A stretch of DNA of 64,000 bases from Dipylidium caninum (taxonomy: Eukaryota > Platyhelminthes > Cestoda > Cyclophyllidea > Dipylidiidae), in the NCBI GenBank assembly GCA_017562135.1, contig QEYB01000654.1, forward strand, positions 620,001 through 684,000, in the 5' to 3' direction. The notes below the pieces were generated by a model. That model saw only the letters and a list, made by a program, of their open reading frames with translations. It searched no databases and was not told the origin of the DNA. Position numbers and translations under genes: made by a program. Shown here piece by piece: positions 46,120 to 57,973 of the stretch. The number at the start of each line of letters is the position of its first letter. Within the stretch, counting starts at the first letter, position 1.

Positions 46120-47030
46120 AATCCTCTTATTTTCTCCCGTCCATTTCACCACACCATTACAACTCGCATTGCCTAGATTGCAGAGTCCTGTTTGAACTCT
46201 CCGGGAGTTGGCTTTACCCCGCACAAAATGGGCGCATTTGCCCGCCCACCGGGGCAGCTATTAGGGAAGGAATTTGCCCGCTGAGTGTGTCGTCGCCTGA
46301 AGCACGGCGGGCGGCGGGTGTTGGGGGCAGTTAATCGTCCAAATGGCGCGTGGGCGAGGTGCAGGAGGGCCGGAAACGACCCGCTGCGCCCGGCCATCGG
46401 CGGCCTCCTGTCGGTGACTAATGCAATCACTTAGGGCAATTTTTATTGAGTCCTTAGTTGGACAAAAATATCCACCAGGCGACGCGCTACAACCGACTTC
46501 GGGGGAGGCCTCTACCGGCGTGACTCGAGCTCCAATGGACGAACAAGTCGCCGCTTCCGCTGGCGTTCCATGTCCGGTCTGCGGTGCTCGCCGAGGATTG
46601 GAAGCTCCGCCCCAGGAAGGTGCTGACTCCGCTCTCCCGCAACAGCTCCCCAGAAAACGCACACTCGGCAGTCTGCTGGCCGTCTTCCCGGGGCGAGGCG
46701 AGTGATGCGGCGAGGTGGACGGACGCGAAGTCAAGATGTGGCCGACTTCGGTGGCCGATGCCAGTCGCGGGACTGGCAGTCGGAGTTGCGCCTTCCCCCG
46801 CCCGCAGACGGCAGGAATTCGAGGGAGAACGGCTGAAGCCCCCATCGAAAGAGGTGAGGAAACCTCCGGAGCCCGCGCGGGGACGCAGACGTCTGTGGAT
46901 GGAAAAACCCTTAAAAAGTATTCAGTCTACCGGATTGTTGTGTCTCTCTTTGGAATCAAAACAAAATACACTCATTTTGTCATCCATAAAATTCCGGGGT
47001 TAAATGCGTCCCCTCGAGGCGGACCGACGC
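46120..47030. other. unassigned sequence between duplicated segments
   Basis: About 0.9 kb, no supported gene or repeat recognised. Confidence 0.5.
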
Positions 47031-47541
47031 CTATCTCGACCCTTTGGCAGTTAAATCAGATAAGGCGAGTGAGGGGAGCTCGTCGTTCCAACGATGCCTT
47101 CGTTTGGCCAGCCTTCCCATCCCGTCTGCCACGGCAGCGGCAGCGGCGGCGGCGACGCCGACGGCTCCGAGGGGAGGTGTTGTGTTCTTTTTAGCTCCTA
47201 CGATCACACGACCGGCCGAAAGGAGGCAAGGAAACCTTACCGCGGACACCGTGTCCCTCAACCCCCCGGACGCCCAGCCAAGGGAGCCCGGACTGCGCTT
47301 CCCTGCTCGCGCGGAGGGCGGTTTGGGGCGGGAGGAGACGCGGGTGGCAGCGCCGAGTCGCGCCACTTGGCAGGCGTTTGACCCGCCTTGGCACACACCA
47401 ACGCTACCAGTCGCCGGGACACGAGGGCGACGTGGCGGTGGCCGGCGGGGGGGGGGAGGGCCTGGGGCTTTAGGGGTGCGGAGCGAGGGCAGCAGCACCC
47501 GAGTCCGGTGAGACAAAAAAACTCCGCCGCGAAGGCCGGGA

Positions 47542-47566
47542 CGGGCGGGCGGGCGGGCGGGCGGGC
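47542..47566 (+). repeat. GGGC tetranucleotide run
   Basis: About six GGGC units. Confidence 0.93.
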
Positions 47567-48056
47567 GACGCGGGAACCGCCGCCGGGAGCCTCTTCGGGG
47601 CCGCGGCAGAGAAACGCTAACGTGTTCTGTTTGAAAAACTACGAAACGGACGTTTTCATTTAGTTCTATTTAGTCGCGACGAGCGTTCGGCACTTTTATA
47701 AAATCTACTGAACGTAATGTCGCGTCTTGGAATCCAAACGAAATGAAATCATTTTGCCGTCGGAAAAAAACTCGTCAAATAGCACAACTGCCACGGTTGT
47801 TAGTGACCTTGTGCCAGCCGAAGGGCAACTCGTCCGTTCCACTTCCGTGAAATGCTTCACCCCTCGCGGCGAAAAAGTGAACCAAGCGCCTCCTTCATGT
47901 CCCCTTCGTTTTGGAGTCTTTGTGGTGGCCTTCAAAGGAGTCTTGTAGGGACAGAAAGGAGGGACAGTCGAAGGCTGCCGAGTCCGGGGAATTCGGTGGA
48001 GGCGACAGACATCTCCGGCCGCGTTTCCGCAAGCTTTTGACGAGACCCCAGAAACG

Positions 48057-48119
48057 GCCCGCCCGCCCGCCCGCCCGCCCGCCCGCCTTCCTTCCCACCT
48101 TCCTTCCTTCCTTCCTTTC
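48057..48119 (+). repeat. compound CCCG / TTCC microsatellite
   Basis: About seven CCCG units followed by TTCC units, inside the inverted-repeat arm. Confidence 0.93.
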
Positions 48120-48698
48120 TCGCCACCACCGTCGTCGGCCTCCTCCCCCTGACCGGTGGCTTCAAATCGTCCTCTCGCTGACAGAACTCCTCGCAGCGGA
48201 GCTTTCGTCGGGCTGCAAGAACCTCGAACGTGCTGGTCCTCGCATTCCGAGTGGAATGTGCTTTGAAGGTGGAAAGAGCTGGCGTCCTCCGGCTTCGCAA
48301 AATGTCCCCTTTCTTCCTCACGATTATTCCACCACGCGGTTCAGGAAGGCCTCGATTTTAAATCCCGGCAACCGGCGAGGTGCCTGCGACCACTCGGTCG
48401 TCCACGTTCCTCCCATTTCTTTCATGTGGCGCCCACCTTGAGGAATTCCGCGCCAACTCCACGGTCCGAGGCTGTTTGCTGAGCTGAATTGAGTCTTTCC
48501 GCGGTCTCTGGTGAGGGCAGAAGAGCATCTTCCTCCAACGCGGCCTCAACAAGATGGTCGTCGGTGAAGACGCTCGGCCAGATCGTGGCTCATCACGAAA
48601 GTCGAAATCACCTCCTTCCAAATTCTTCGACGCCTCTCAATGAATTTCTACATGCTTCTGTGACCTTCCTGCCTTGTTTAAATGGGTAGAAAAAAGCT

Positions 48699-49939
48699 GG
48701 GCAAATTAACTTTCGTCAGTGGCCATCGTCTTACGATTAAATACTGACGTGAATTAAATTATGTTTGAGTTAATTTGCAACGTCGGTATGTAAAAATGGA
48801 GTGATAAAAATAGACAGCCGAAAATGAGCCCAACAAACATGTTCTTCGTGTTAAAAAATTTTATCAAAGAAGGGCGCAGGACTTTCGGCCAGAACTGAAT
48901 TAAAAGGTAATTGTTTTGTGGCCGAGGAGCCCGGCTATCCACGAAGAGGAACAACTGAGTGGGCGGCTCTCGGACTTCTCGAAAACCCGAGATTTCGCAA
49001 AAGAATCCCACCATTCTGGCATTATCCACTCATTCAACAGACATTTTCGAGGAAAAGTGGCATCGTCTCTGCTGTCCGTCCACGTCCCCGCGGTCTCGTG
49101 GCAGCAGACATGGACGGCGCGCCGATCCGCTCCTCTCCGGACACTCTTTCACCGTTGGGCGGGCGGTTTGGGACCCCTCCGCTACCTATTGGGTGTAGAC
49201 CGCAGCGAGGGGAACAGGTTTGCCTCCGGAATTTCCGAAAGATGTCTGGAGTCGCCCAACAGATCCGAGCTCTTTCGCCTCGGCCAGCGTGTCCGCACGC
49301 CCACCTGCCTGGCCTCGTGCCAGTCGCGTGCGGACTGCCTAATTACGACCGTGAGGGAGGTCGTGGACGATAAAACGCATAATTTATCAGGCCGAGGCGA
49401 TTGTTGTGACCCCCCCGCCTCGGAGTCTACTGTCCCCGAGTCCGGGCCCCGTGCCTCCGCCCGCAGGGATAGAAGACGCCGCGGAGAAGTCGGAAGTGAG
49501 GAAGGCGGAGAACACCCAAAACAGACACGTCTGCGGGGTCAACGCCTTCACACTCAGCGGTTCTGTCGAAGAGCTAGTGTCGCGAGCGGGCGGTGACTAC
49601 GGCGAGTGTCGTCGTGGCATGGAGTTCAGAGGGGAGGAGGAGGAGGAATCCTCAATCTCCATGGCTGACATTTGGACAGCTCGTCGAAGGGAGGAAGTAG
49701 GTTGAATAGCGGGGGGACGAGAAGTCCCCACCCGTGTGAATGCCTCTCCCTCCGGTCCGCCACTCTCATAGATGGCTTTGTGTAAATCTCCCAATTTTTT
49801 ATGATCTTTCGGAGTAGTGTAAAGCTCGGCCAATAAAACCGGTGAGAGGGAGATTGAAGAAGTACTTTCATTGCGGCATAATAAATCTGCATTCGCAAAT
49901 CGCCTCATCGCAACATCCCAACTCTCGTGAAAGTCCGCT
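48699..49939. other. unassigned sequence between duplicated segments
   Basis: About 1.2 kb; AT-rich near 48.7-48.9 kb. No supported gene. Confidence 0.5.
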
Positions 49940-50336
49940 GGAAGGCGTTTCAAAGTGGCCCCGTCGCCGCCATGACATCCGCCCCACTTCATCTGCCTGC
50001 GTCCACTCAGCCGCCGCAATGCGACAAATTCGTTTGTTGTTTTTGACGGGCGTCGTGCTGACACTGCCCCACCGGCCCACTGCACCACCTCACCACCGCA
50101 CCACCACTTCACCACTCCACCACTCCACCGCCAACGCTGCCTCGTGTGCGTCCGGTGCACGCGATGGTGCAGATGGACGCGTCTGCGGAGACGTGGCAAC
50201 GCTCAGTCCACGCGGCCACGAGGCGAGGGGGACACGCGGTCGTGATGGCAACGCAGCCAGGACGATGTCCTCCACTGGAGCAAATCGACTCGACTGCCAC
50301 CACCCTCCCACACTCAGTGCCTGGTCCTTCTTCGTC

Positions 50337-50384
50337 CGTCGCCCGTCGCCCGTCGCCCGTCGCCCGTCGCCCGTCGCCCTTCGT
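50337..50384 (+). repeat. CCCGTCG heptanucleotide array
   Basis: About six heptamers; mirrored as CGACGGG units at 54131-54176 in the other arm. Confidence 0.93.
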
Positions 50385-50640
50385 CTTGCGTCGGGCGTCG
50401 TGCGTCATGCGTCGTTCGACGTCAGCTTCGGCTTCGGCTTCGGCGTCGGTGTTTTGTGTTTATGTTGGTGGCGAATTGTGTAATTGTGGCTCGCATTTGT
50501 TCGGGGTGGGGGCAAGTCGTAGAGGGAGAGAAGAGGAGAGGCCAGGGGAGGAGAGAGGAGCTACATGCCCACGGTCGCTGCGGAGGACTCGGCACCAACA
50601 AGGTTCTCCTCCTTTCTCTCCCTCCCCGCCTGTCCCCGTT

Positions 50641-50715
50641 TCCCCTCCCCTCCCCTCCCCTGCCCTCCCCCCTCCCCTCCCATCCTCTCCCCTCCCCTCC
50701 CCTCCCTACCCGCGC
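50641..50715 (+). repeat. CCCCT pentanucleotide tract
   Basis: C-rich pentamers; the G-rich strand (and 53800-53875 in the other arm) has many GGGG runs and could form quadruplex DNA. Confidence 0.9.
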
Positions 50716-51153
50716 CTCCTCTTCTCCTCGCAGGCACTCGTGAGGCCACAACTCTGCCTCTCCTTTGCCACTCCCACACCGCCTTCCACTGCCTCCTTCC
50801 ACCTGGCGAGGCGCTGCGAGGCGGCAGACGAATCAAGTGGACGGAGCCAACTGCCCTCTGTCGCCTGTCCCAATTCCCCTTTGCCCACTCCTTTGACCGC
50901 AAATTTGCCTCTGTTACACCGCTTTGTGGTGACGCTTTTCAGCCGCCCTCCTCCACGTGTTGAATGCCTCGCCTCTCGGCGGGCCCTTCAACTAAAATCG
51001 TTTTTTTTGCGAATTTGCCAACCTGTCGTTGTCTCAGGAGCTGTGCAACTTGTCGACAACAGCTGACAAGGCGACTGAGGAAGCCCGCATGATTAAAAAG
51101 CCGACTATGAAAAATTGATAAAAGAATACGACGAAAGTGACAACCACACACGG

Positions 51154-53007
51154 ATGCCCCCCGAAGCACCACACCTCATTTCCCCCTACCAAAAAAGTGC
51201 CAATTTTCGTATTTTATTTCCTGATGGAACAGCTAAAGATTATTTCATCTAATGGAGCTAATGGAGTGCATTTCAGGCGCCGAGTCTAATGGTCGGCGCG
51301 AGAGGCTCCACGCCTCCTCGTCACACCTCGGCTAATGCATCTCATTATTCGAGGGGACATGTTTGGCCAAATTTTCCCCCTCCACATAAAATCGGCCAGA
51401 CAAGGTCGCAAAACCAAACGAGCCTCCTTTTTTCCACTCCGTGGTGTGGAAGGCTCTCGCGGACGACATGAACTGCCACGGGTGGAATTAAGAAGACTGA
51501 GGAAAGGGACATCTCCTCGAAGCGAGTGGACAAAGGCCGAGCGGGGAATTGTCGAATGGACGACGCCTGACTGCTTTCGCGGAGGATGAAGTCAGCCCGA
51601 CGTTAGCCTAACCGCCCAACCTGTCATGTCACCCTCCACCAAATGGAGAAGTGCACTTCAGTCGGAGGCGCAAGCAGATACCATCAAACGGGGGTATGGA
51701 CAACAATGGGAGTTGAATTTTTCCCCCCATTTTAATTGTCCCTTTAGTGCTTACGGGCTCCTCGTTCCTGCGCTAAGCGCCCCCCAGTTTCTGGGCCATT
51801 AACCCCCTTCCAGCCGTTCCACGCCCATTTAATTGCCCACCCGCTGCGCTCTGCCCAACTCTTACGACCTCAAGGGGCGGCCAGACGCGAAGCCACTCAG
51901 GGCGAAGGTGGGCAAATATTCCCTCTGAGTCCCGCTAGAAGGGTCTGTGTTATTTGGTTTTATGAACTGTCGATAAAATCTGACAAATTTGGTCCGACAT
52001 GGGGCCGACTGAGTGAGAGGCACCGGTACCGCCTGAATTATTAGTCAAATCCGCTTTTGGGTAATGGACACGGCGTTAGTAGCAGTGCCACCGCCTGTCC
52101 GTCCACGAAGGCGGCCTGGGTGGTGCCTTCCACACCCAAGTAGACAAACTAGAGGCGGGGAGAGCTGATTCACATCACGGGGGTCATCATAAACCACCGG
52201 GAGGACAGTGGACAAACTCGCCCAGAGTTTAGAACCACCGTTAAGAACAAATGCGGTAGCAAAAAAAGCACACTTGCCACAGACAGTTAGTGGGACTAAA
52301 TGGGAAAAACATGAGGGATGGGACACCATCGTGCCAACTTCAATGACAAGTGGCCGCTGTACGGGAGGCGACAACTGCCACCGGTTAGAAAGCAGCTCGA
52401 ATATCAGCCGACCTGCTGCTTTGTTCAGAGGTTTGAAGGAGAAATGGACTAGTTTCTGCCCTGAGAGCGAGGAACACCATTGTCCAAAAGGGTGCATTCA
52501 TCTAGCATTAATTATTTTAGCGGTCATAAAGTTTAGGGACAGGAAAACAAAGGAATTAAAGAGACACGTCCGATTGGCCAGGAGACTCACTGTGTCAAGT
52601 CATGCGAAGGAGACATTGAACTACCTGACCGTTTTGTTAAAATTGAGAAAAATTATTGCCTCGATGACGATAAATCAAATTGGATGGACCTGACGAGAAC
52701 ATCGTCTGTCTGTCCGCCTGTCTGTCGGTTCTGGGACGAGGAGGCTGAAGGCCACGCAGTGAAGCGGAGCGGGACGGAGAGGGGGCGGAGGCGAGGCCGG
52801 GAGTGTGGAGCGCAGTGGAGCTAGAGGATTGGCTACAGAACTCAAATTGTTGTAGTTTCGCCTTCAACCCGCGTCGTCATCGAACAGTACAGGTAGAAGA
52901 AAAGTTTTTTTAGCACATTTCGAGCTCACCACAGTCAACAGGGTCATTAAGATGGATTAACTGTTAAAGAATCTATCAATTAAGCGAGGAGACGGGGATT
53001 AAACAAG
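51154..53007. other. spacer between inverted arms
   Basis: Unique-looking sequence between the arms with no supported gene. With module B' (53008-53360) it makes up the 2.2-kb centre of the palindrome. Confidence 0.6.
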
Positions 53008-55205
53008 TTGAGAGTGCTCAAGTTAATGTTAATTGTGAAATCGCCTCTCCGCACTCAGGCAGGGGAGACCAGTCGACTCCGTCCACTCGATTCGCCTGCC
53101 GCCTCGCAACGCCTCGCCTCGCCCCGCCACACCGAAGTCTCCAGGTGGAAGGAGGCAGCGTTGGCGGTGGAGTGGTGGAGTGGTGGAGTGGTGAAGTGGT
53201 GGTGCGGTGGTGAGGTGGTGCAGTGGGCCGGTGGGGCAGTGCGAGCACGACGCCCGTCAAAAACAACAAACGAATTTGTCGCATTACGGCGGCTGAGTGG
53301 GGCGGATGTCATGGCGGCGACGGGGCCACTTTGAAACGCCTCCCGACGAGTCCGCGTCCGTGTGTGGTTGTCACTTTCGTCGTATTCTTTTATCAATTTT
53401 CATAGTCGGCTTTTTAATCATGCGGGCTTCCTCAGTCGCCTTGTCAGCTGTTGTCGACAAGTTGCACAGCTCCTGAGACAACGACAGGTTGGCAAATTCG
53501 CAAAAAAAACGATTTTAGTTGAAGGGCCCGCCGAGAGGCGAGGCATTCAACACGTGGAGGAGGGCGGCTGAAAAGCGTCGCCACAAAGCGGTGTAACAGA
53601 GGCAAATTTGCGGTCAAAGGAGTGGGCAAAGGGGAATTGGAACAGGCGACAGAGGGCAGTTGGCTCCGTCCACTTGATTCGTCTGCCGCCTCGCAGCGCC
53701 TCGCCAGGTGGAAGGAGGCAGTGGAAGGCGGTGTGGGAGTGGCAAAGGAGAGGCAGAGTTGTGGCCTCACGAGTGCCTGCGAGGAGAAGAGGAGGCGCGG
53801 GTAGGGGAGGGGAGGGGAGGGGAGAGGATGGGAGGGAGGGGGGGAGGGCAGGGGAGGGGAGGGGAGGGGAAACGGGGACAGGCGGGGAGGGAAGAGAGAA
53901 AGGAGGAGAACCTTGTTGGTGCCGAGTCCTCCGCAGCGACCGTGGGCATGTAGCTCCTCTCTCCTCCCCTGGCCTCTCCTCTTCTCTCCCTCTACGACTT
54001 GCCCCACCCCCGAACAAATGCCGAGCCACAATTACACAATTCGCCACCAACATAAAACACAAACACCGACGCCGAAGCCGAAGCCGAAGCTGACGTCGAA
54101 CGACGCATGACGCACGACGCCCGACGCAAGACGAAGGGCGACGGGCGACGGGCGACGGGCGACGGGCGACGGACGAAGAAGGACCAGGCACTGAGGTGTG
54201 GGAGGGTGGTGGCAGTCGAGTCGATTTGCTCCAGTGGAGGACATCGTCCTGGCTGCGTTGCCATCACGACCGCGTGTCCCCCTCGCCTCGTGGCCGCGTG
54301 GACTGAGCGTTGCCACGTCTCCGCAGACGCGTCCATCTGCACCATCGCGTGCACCGGACGCACACGAGGCAGCGTTGGCGGTGGAGTGGTGGAGTGGTGG
54401 AAAGTGGTGGTGCGGTGGTGAGGTGGCGCAGTGGACCGGTGGGGCAGTGTCAGCACGACGCCCGTCAAAAACAACAAACGAATTTGTCGCATTGCGGCGG
54501 CTGAGTGGACGCAGACAGACGAAGTGGGTGGATGTCATGGTGGCGACGGGGCCACTTTGAAACGCCTCCCGACGAGTCCGCGTCTTTGTGTGTGTGTCGA
54601 CGGAGTTGGTGTGTCGAAGCGATGCAGTGAAGACGTGCGAAGACGCGCCTGTCTGACAGTCGTCGAGGCCGACAGCGTCGGTTGATGAGGGCTTGTGCTG
54701 ACGTGGCGCCGATTCCCCTCCCCTCCACTTCCTCGATGTCGCCTTGACCAACCACCGCCGCACAATCAACCGAGACACACACAATTCTTCCTCGTTGGAC
54801 ACAGTTTCCACTTGTGCGAAGACGCGTCATTTTCGAGAGCAGCACAAAGTTGTCTCCACGCGCGTGGCGTGTCGCACCTTTGCGTGTCCCGGCTGTCACC
54901 GCCAGTGCCGACTGCGGTGTCGGCGGACGTTGAGTTCTGCCCCGTGGCAACGAGCTTCGGCCAGTCGCAGTGGCGGGAAGCCTTTTCGGCCGCCGTGGAA
55001 GGGGACCCGCGTTGAGGGCGGTGAATCGGCTGCCTGTGCGACCTGGAGGACACACTCTCTCTCTCGAGGTCGCGGACATGGCGTCGAGCTCTGCGACTTG
55101 GTGTATGCTCGGGCGAGGATTCCGCCTGCGGAGGACGGGGCAGCTAACGCTGACAATGTCGTGCAAACTTTCTCATGTCAGCGTTTTTGGCCTCAGGCGG
55201 TCCAC
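53008..55205 (-). repeat. mosaic segmental duplication, copy 3 (inverted; modules A, B, C, B')
   Basis: Read on the minus strand from 55205: module A (matches 44978-45600), module B plus C (54571-53361, matches 49940-51153), then a second module B' (53360-53008, matches 45740-46112). It therefore looks like the parent or a composite of the other two copies, with module C set into module B. No transposase or terminal repeats recognised. Confidence 0.85.
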
Positions 55206-57896
55206 GAGAGTAGAAGTTGTCTCTAAGCGAAGAAGTGTCCACAAACGACACATTGTGCTGCCAGTGGACATTTCGTCCCCCAACTCCACGCGAGTGGACA
55301 CCTGACGCAGATCGTTCCTTTTGTAATGCGTTGCATTTCAAGCCCTTCTCATCATAAAATGCCTCGGATTAATATCTTCCCCACCTCCCCTCATGCTCGT
55401 CTCGGCGGGTTCCACATTGCTGTTTCGTCTACATGACTCACCTTTTGACAGCCAGTGACCCGATTCCTCGGGAGGAGCCAGGAGACCTCTTTAAGCTATA
55501 AAATTCGGCAGCTTCGTGGGGGGGATTTCACCCTCGAGGCGATGCGAATCGTCCACCCTTGTAACCAAGCCGTAAAGTGTCTACTTAAATGCACCAGTAA
55601 TCATTTGGGTGGCCGGCGAGGGAAGGCGTTTTTTCCGCCTGGCCGGGGCGGTGGACAGGTTTCCGCACCCCCACACGGAGACCGCGAATGCCCTCTGCCA
55701 CCCAAGTCGCTCGGGCAGAGGTAAATTGGCGATGAAGGGGGACGAGGATGAAAACGATTGTGAGCGAAGAAGAGAAGCGATTGCAAGGCAATAAGGAAAA
55801 AAAAAGACTTTCGAGGTGTGTTAAGGAAATGCCGGCAAATAGTGAGACATTCAAGGAGCCTTTGGGGAGATATGCCCTATTACCTAAATTCCTATTTTTG
55901 GAGGTGAGGAAACCCGTGTTCTGCGGCCCCGTCCTCGAGGTTCCCTCGTGTTTTGCCTCGTCAACGAAGTAGAGAGAATGTCAATCGGCCTCCTTCGTCT
56001 GTGTCAAATGAAGTCTACTACGTAAATGTCAAGCAGTAATTAGGGGTTGGTTCAACTGCCTACCTGGACGAACACTTCCGCGTCAATGAAAGATGCTATG
56101 CAGAGCCATTGCGCTTCGAAGGCTTTCGCATGGCACAAGTGTCACACAATCATGTCTCCCCTCGCCCTCCTCCACGTCCACCTCGTCCTCCTCGTTCCCT
56201 TCCTCGTCCTCCGCGTCGTCCCCGTGCTCCCAGTCCTCTCCGTCCTCCTCTTCGTCCTCGTCTTCGCAGAGAAGTTTAACGGGAAGCAGAAAGATTAAAT
56301 GTGGTGCTGCGACAATTTGTTCTACGTCACAAGGAGATGCGAAGCAATTCCGCTTCCGAGGCTTTTTCATGGCGCAGGCGACCCACAGTCATTTCTCCTT
56401 CTGCTCCACGTCCTCTTCCGCCTCCTCCTCCTCCTCCTCCTCCTCCTCGTCTTTGTGTTCATACGCTTTTATGGAGGCTCTAGTTCGAAGCTTTACCTCC
56501 CAACTCCTCTAATGACTGCCTCATATGTTGCAAATTTTGTCTCTTCCTCCTTGGTTTTACAGTCTTAATGGATTCTAGCGATAGTATATTATTTGGAGGT
56601 GATACACCTTCCAGTGTCCACAATTTGCGTGCAGTTGGAGATATCGCAACTCTCGAAGTGTTTTGCGGCACCTCATCACGCCTGGGCCAATGGAGAAAAT
56701 CGCCCTCCTCCTCTGCCCTCCGAGGCAGGCGACACAGAGACGAGTCGGCAAGCGGCAATGCGACTCCAAGTCAGCTCTGCTCACCCAACTGCGCAATGCC
56801 CCTGGAACATCTCGTCAAACGATGCTCTTCCTCACAACACAGGCGATGCAAGACGAATGGCCTGTGCGGACTAGTAGCAAGGTCTCTTTCTTCCCCACCA
56901 GTTATTTACCTGTTTTTGGAGGATTCTCAACCCCATCGGTGGCGGTAACGCGCTACTAAGGACCAACTTCATTCTCCCTCTTCCTCCACCTAAATTGCGC
57001 ATTCCCAATTCAAGGCGGTCACATGGGCAGCCCCCATTTTCTTCCTCGCTGACTCTGGCGTCAACTGCCGCAATTCTGCCGCATCAGACGTCCACGCAAT
57101 GCAGTCACGACCACCAACGGCCCGCAGACGGCACAGAATGCGCCTCGAGGAGGCGATGCTTCGCGTCTCTCTCCCCGGCGACCGCGGCGTACATGCGTGA
57201 GCTTGTTGTTCCTCCCGGGGACATGACAGTTTAATGAGAGGTTAAAAGCATACTAAAGACTACCAGAACTTATCTGAACTTCAATTTATAAGAATGACAC
57301 CACGTCATGCATTTTGGGCTGTTTATGACAATATAATAATCGGGAGGGCCGAGGACCTGCCAACGACGTAACATCAAATCCACTGGTATGTGTGAACGGA
57401 AAACGTCTTGTCAGTAAATCTCCCGCTGTTACTGTTACACAGCCGTTAGATACAATAATAATAACTGAAAATAAAAACTGCAGGGAGACGGTTTCATAAT
57501 GGAGTGAACCCAACGCCGGATCAAAGAAACGGTCCGTCCGGTCAATTCCAGTTACCGAGACACAAATCCCCTTAGAGCTTTTCGTAAATTCGACTTGTTA
57601 ACATAAGATGAGCGGCCTGCTATGGGCAGAAAAATCCTACCCAAAGGTCGGGTAATTCGGCGAATAATCGACGTCGAAAGCCCACGACTTGGTGACACCA
57701 AGCCCGACAAGTTCTTTTACGCGGCGACTCAGTCTTCAGTATGTAAAGACGAGCGAGCTGCGACGAGAGCGGGGACGAGCTAAAAAGTCGCTCCTTTTTC
57801 AGAGTTTACAGATATATATTACAGAACGAACAATGGCAACAAAGGGCCCGGTTAAAATTCGTGTAACAGAAACAGAATAAACATTTAAGCGGATCT
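55206..57896. other. intergenic stretch
   Basis: About 2.7 kb. Holds the tandem acidic-strand duplication at 56100-56480; otherwise no supported gene. Confidence 0.55.
56093..56480 (-). repeat. tandem duplication of an acidic-coding (GAG/GAC-rich) unit
   Basis: Two copies about 230 bases apart: around 56115-56290 and 56340-56480. Both contain GAGGCTTT-like and CTCCACGTCC blocks on the plus strand in the same order. On the minus strand both read as Glu/Asp-rich peptides ending in a DVE motif. Copy 2 reaches a TGA soon after; copy 1 stays open. It could be a decayed acidic exon pair or simple-sequence expansion; no splice model is supported. Confidence 0.5.
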
Positions 57897-57973
57897 TTAC
57901 TGAGGGACGACCAACAGCAAACTTGCAAGGATGCAAAGTATTGACAAGTGAAGGGCAGGCGATCCATCCCCGG
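57897..57973 (-). CDS. terminal exon with hydrophobic GPI-type tail
   Basis: Acceptor TATTTTCAG; phase 1 entry gives SGDGSPALH, then LSILCILASLLLVV, then PQ and TAA (57897-57899). A small-residue cluster (S-G-D-G-S) a few residues before a hydrophobic run that ends at the C-terminus is the layout of a GPI-attachment signal; the cleavage residue is probably in SGDGS. A membrane helix without cytoplasmic tail is the alternative. A variant polyadenylation signal AATATA lies about 80 bases downstream. Confidence 0.72.

Larger units (their letters stand above)
47031..48698 (-). repeat. right arm of 1.7-kb distant inverted repeat (partner 10738-12482)
   Basis: Reverse-complement partner of 10738-12482; see that entry. 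It contains a GGGC run (47542-47566) and an adjacent CCCG and TTCC run (48057-48119) expanded relative to the left arm. Confidence 0.85.
49940..51153 (+). repeat. left arm of a near-identical 1.2-kb inverted repeat (modules B and C)
   Basis: Runs collinear with the reverse complement of 53361-54571 with very few differences (small indels and single substitutions in the parts compared). It includes a CCCGTCG heptamer array (50337-50384) and a CCCCT-rich tract (50641-50715). A 306-codon open frame spans it but is made of low-complexity repeat sequence and is not supported as a gene. Confidence 0.9.

Noticed and set aside
50146..51066. 306-codon open frame, the longest in the window
   Set aside because: Runs through heptamer and pentamer arrays in the duplicated segment, biased to Arg/Pro/Ser; similarly long frames exist on the opposite strand of the other arm. 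Composition artefact.
54032..54811. 259-codon minus-strand open frame and its partner at 45353-46120
   Set aside because: Copies of the mosaic repeat; the frames break and shift between copies, no family resemblance, no start or splice context.
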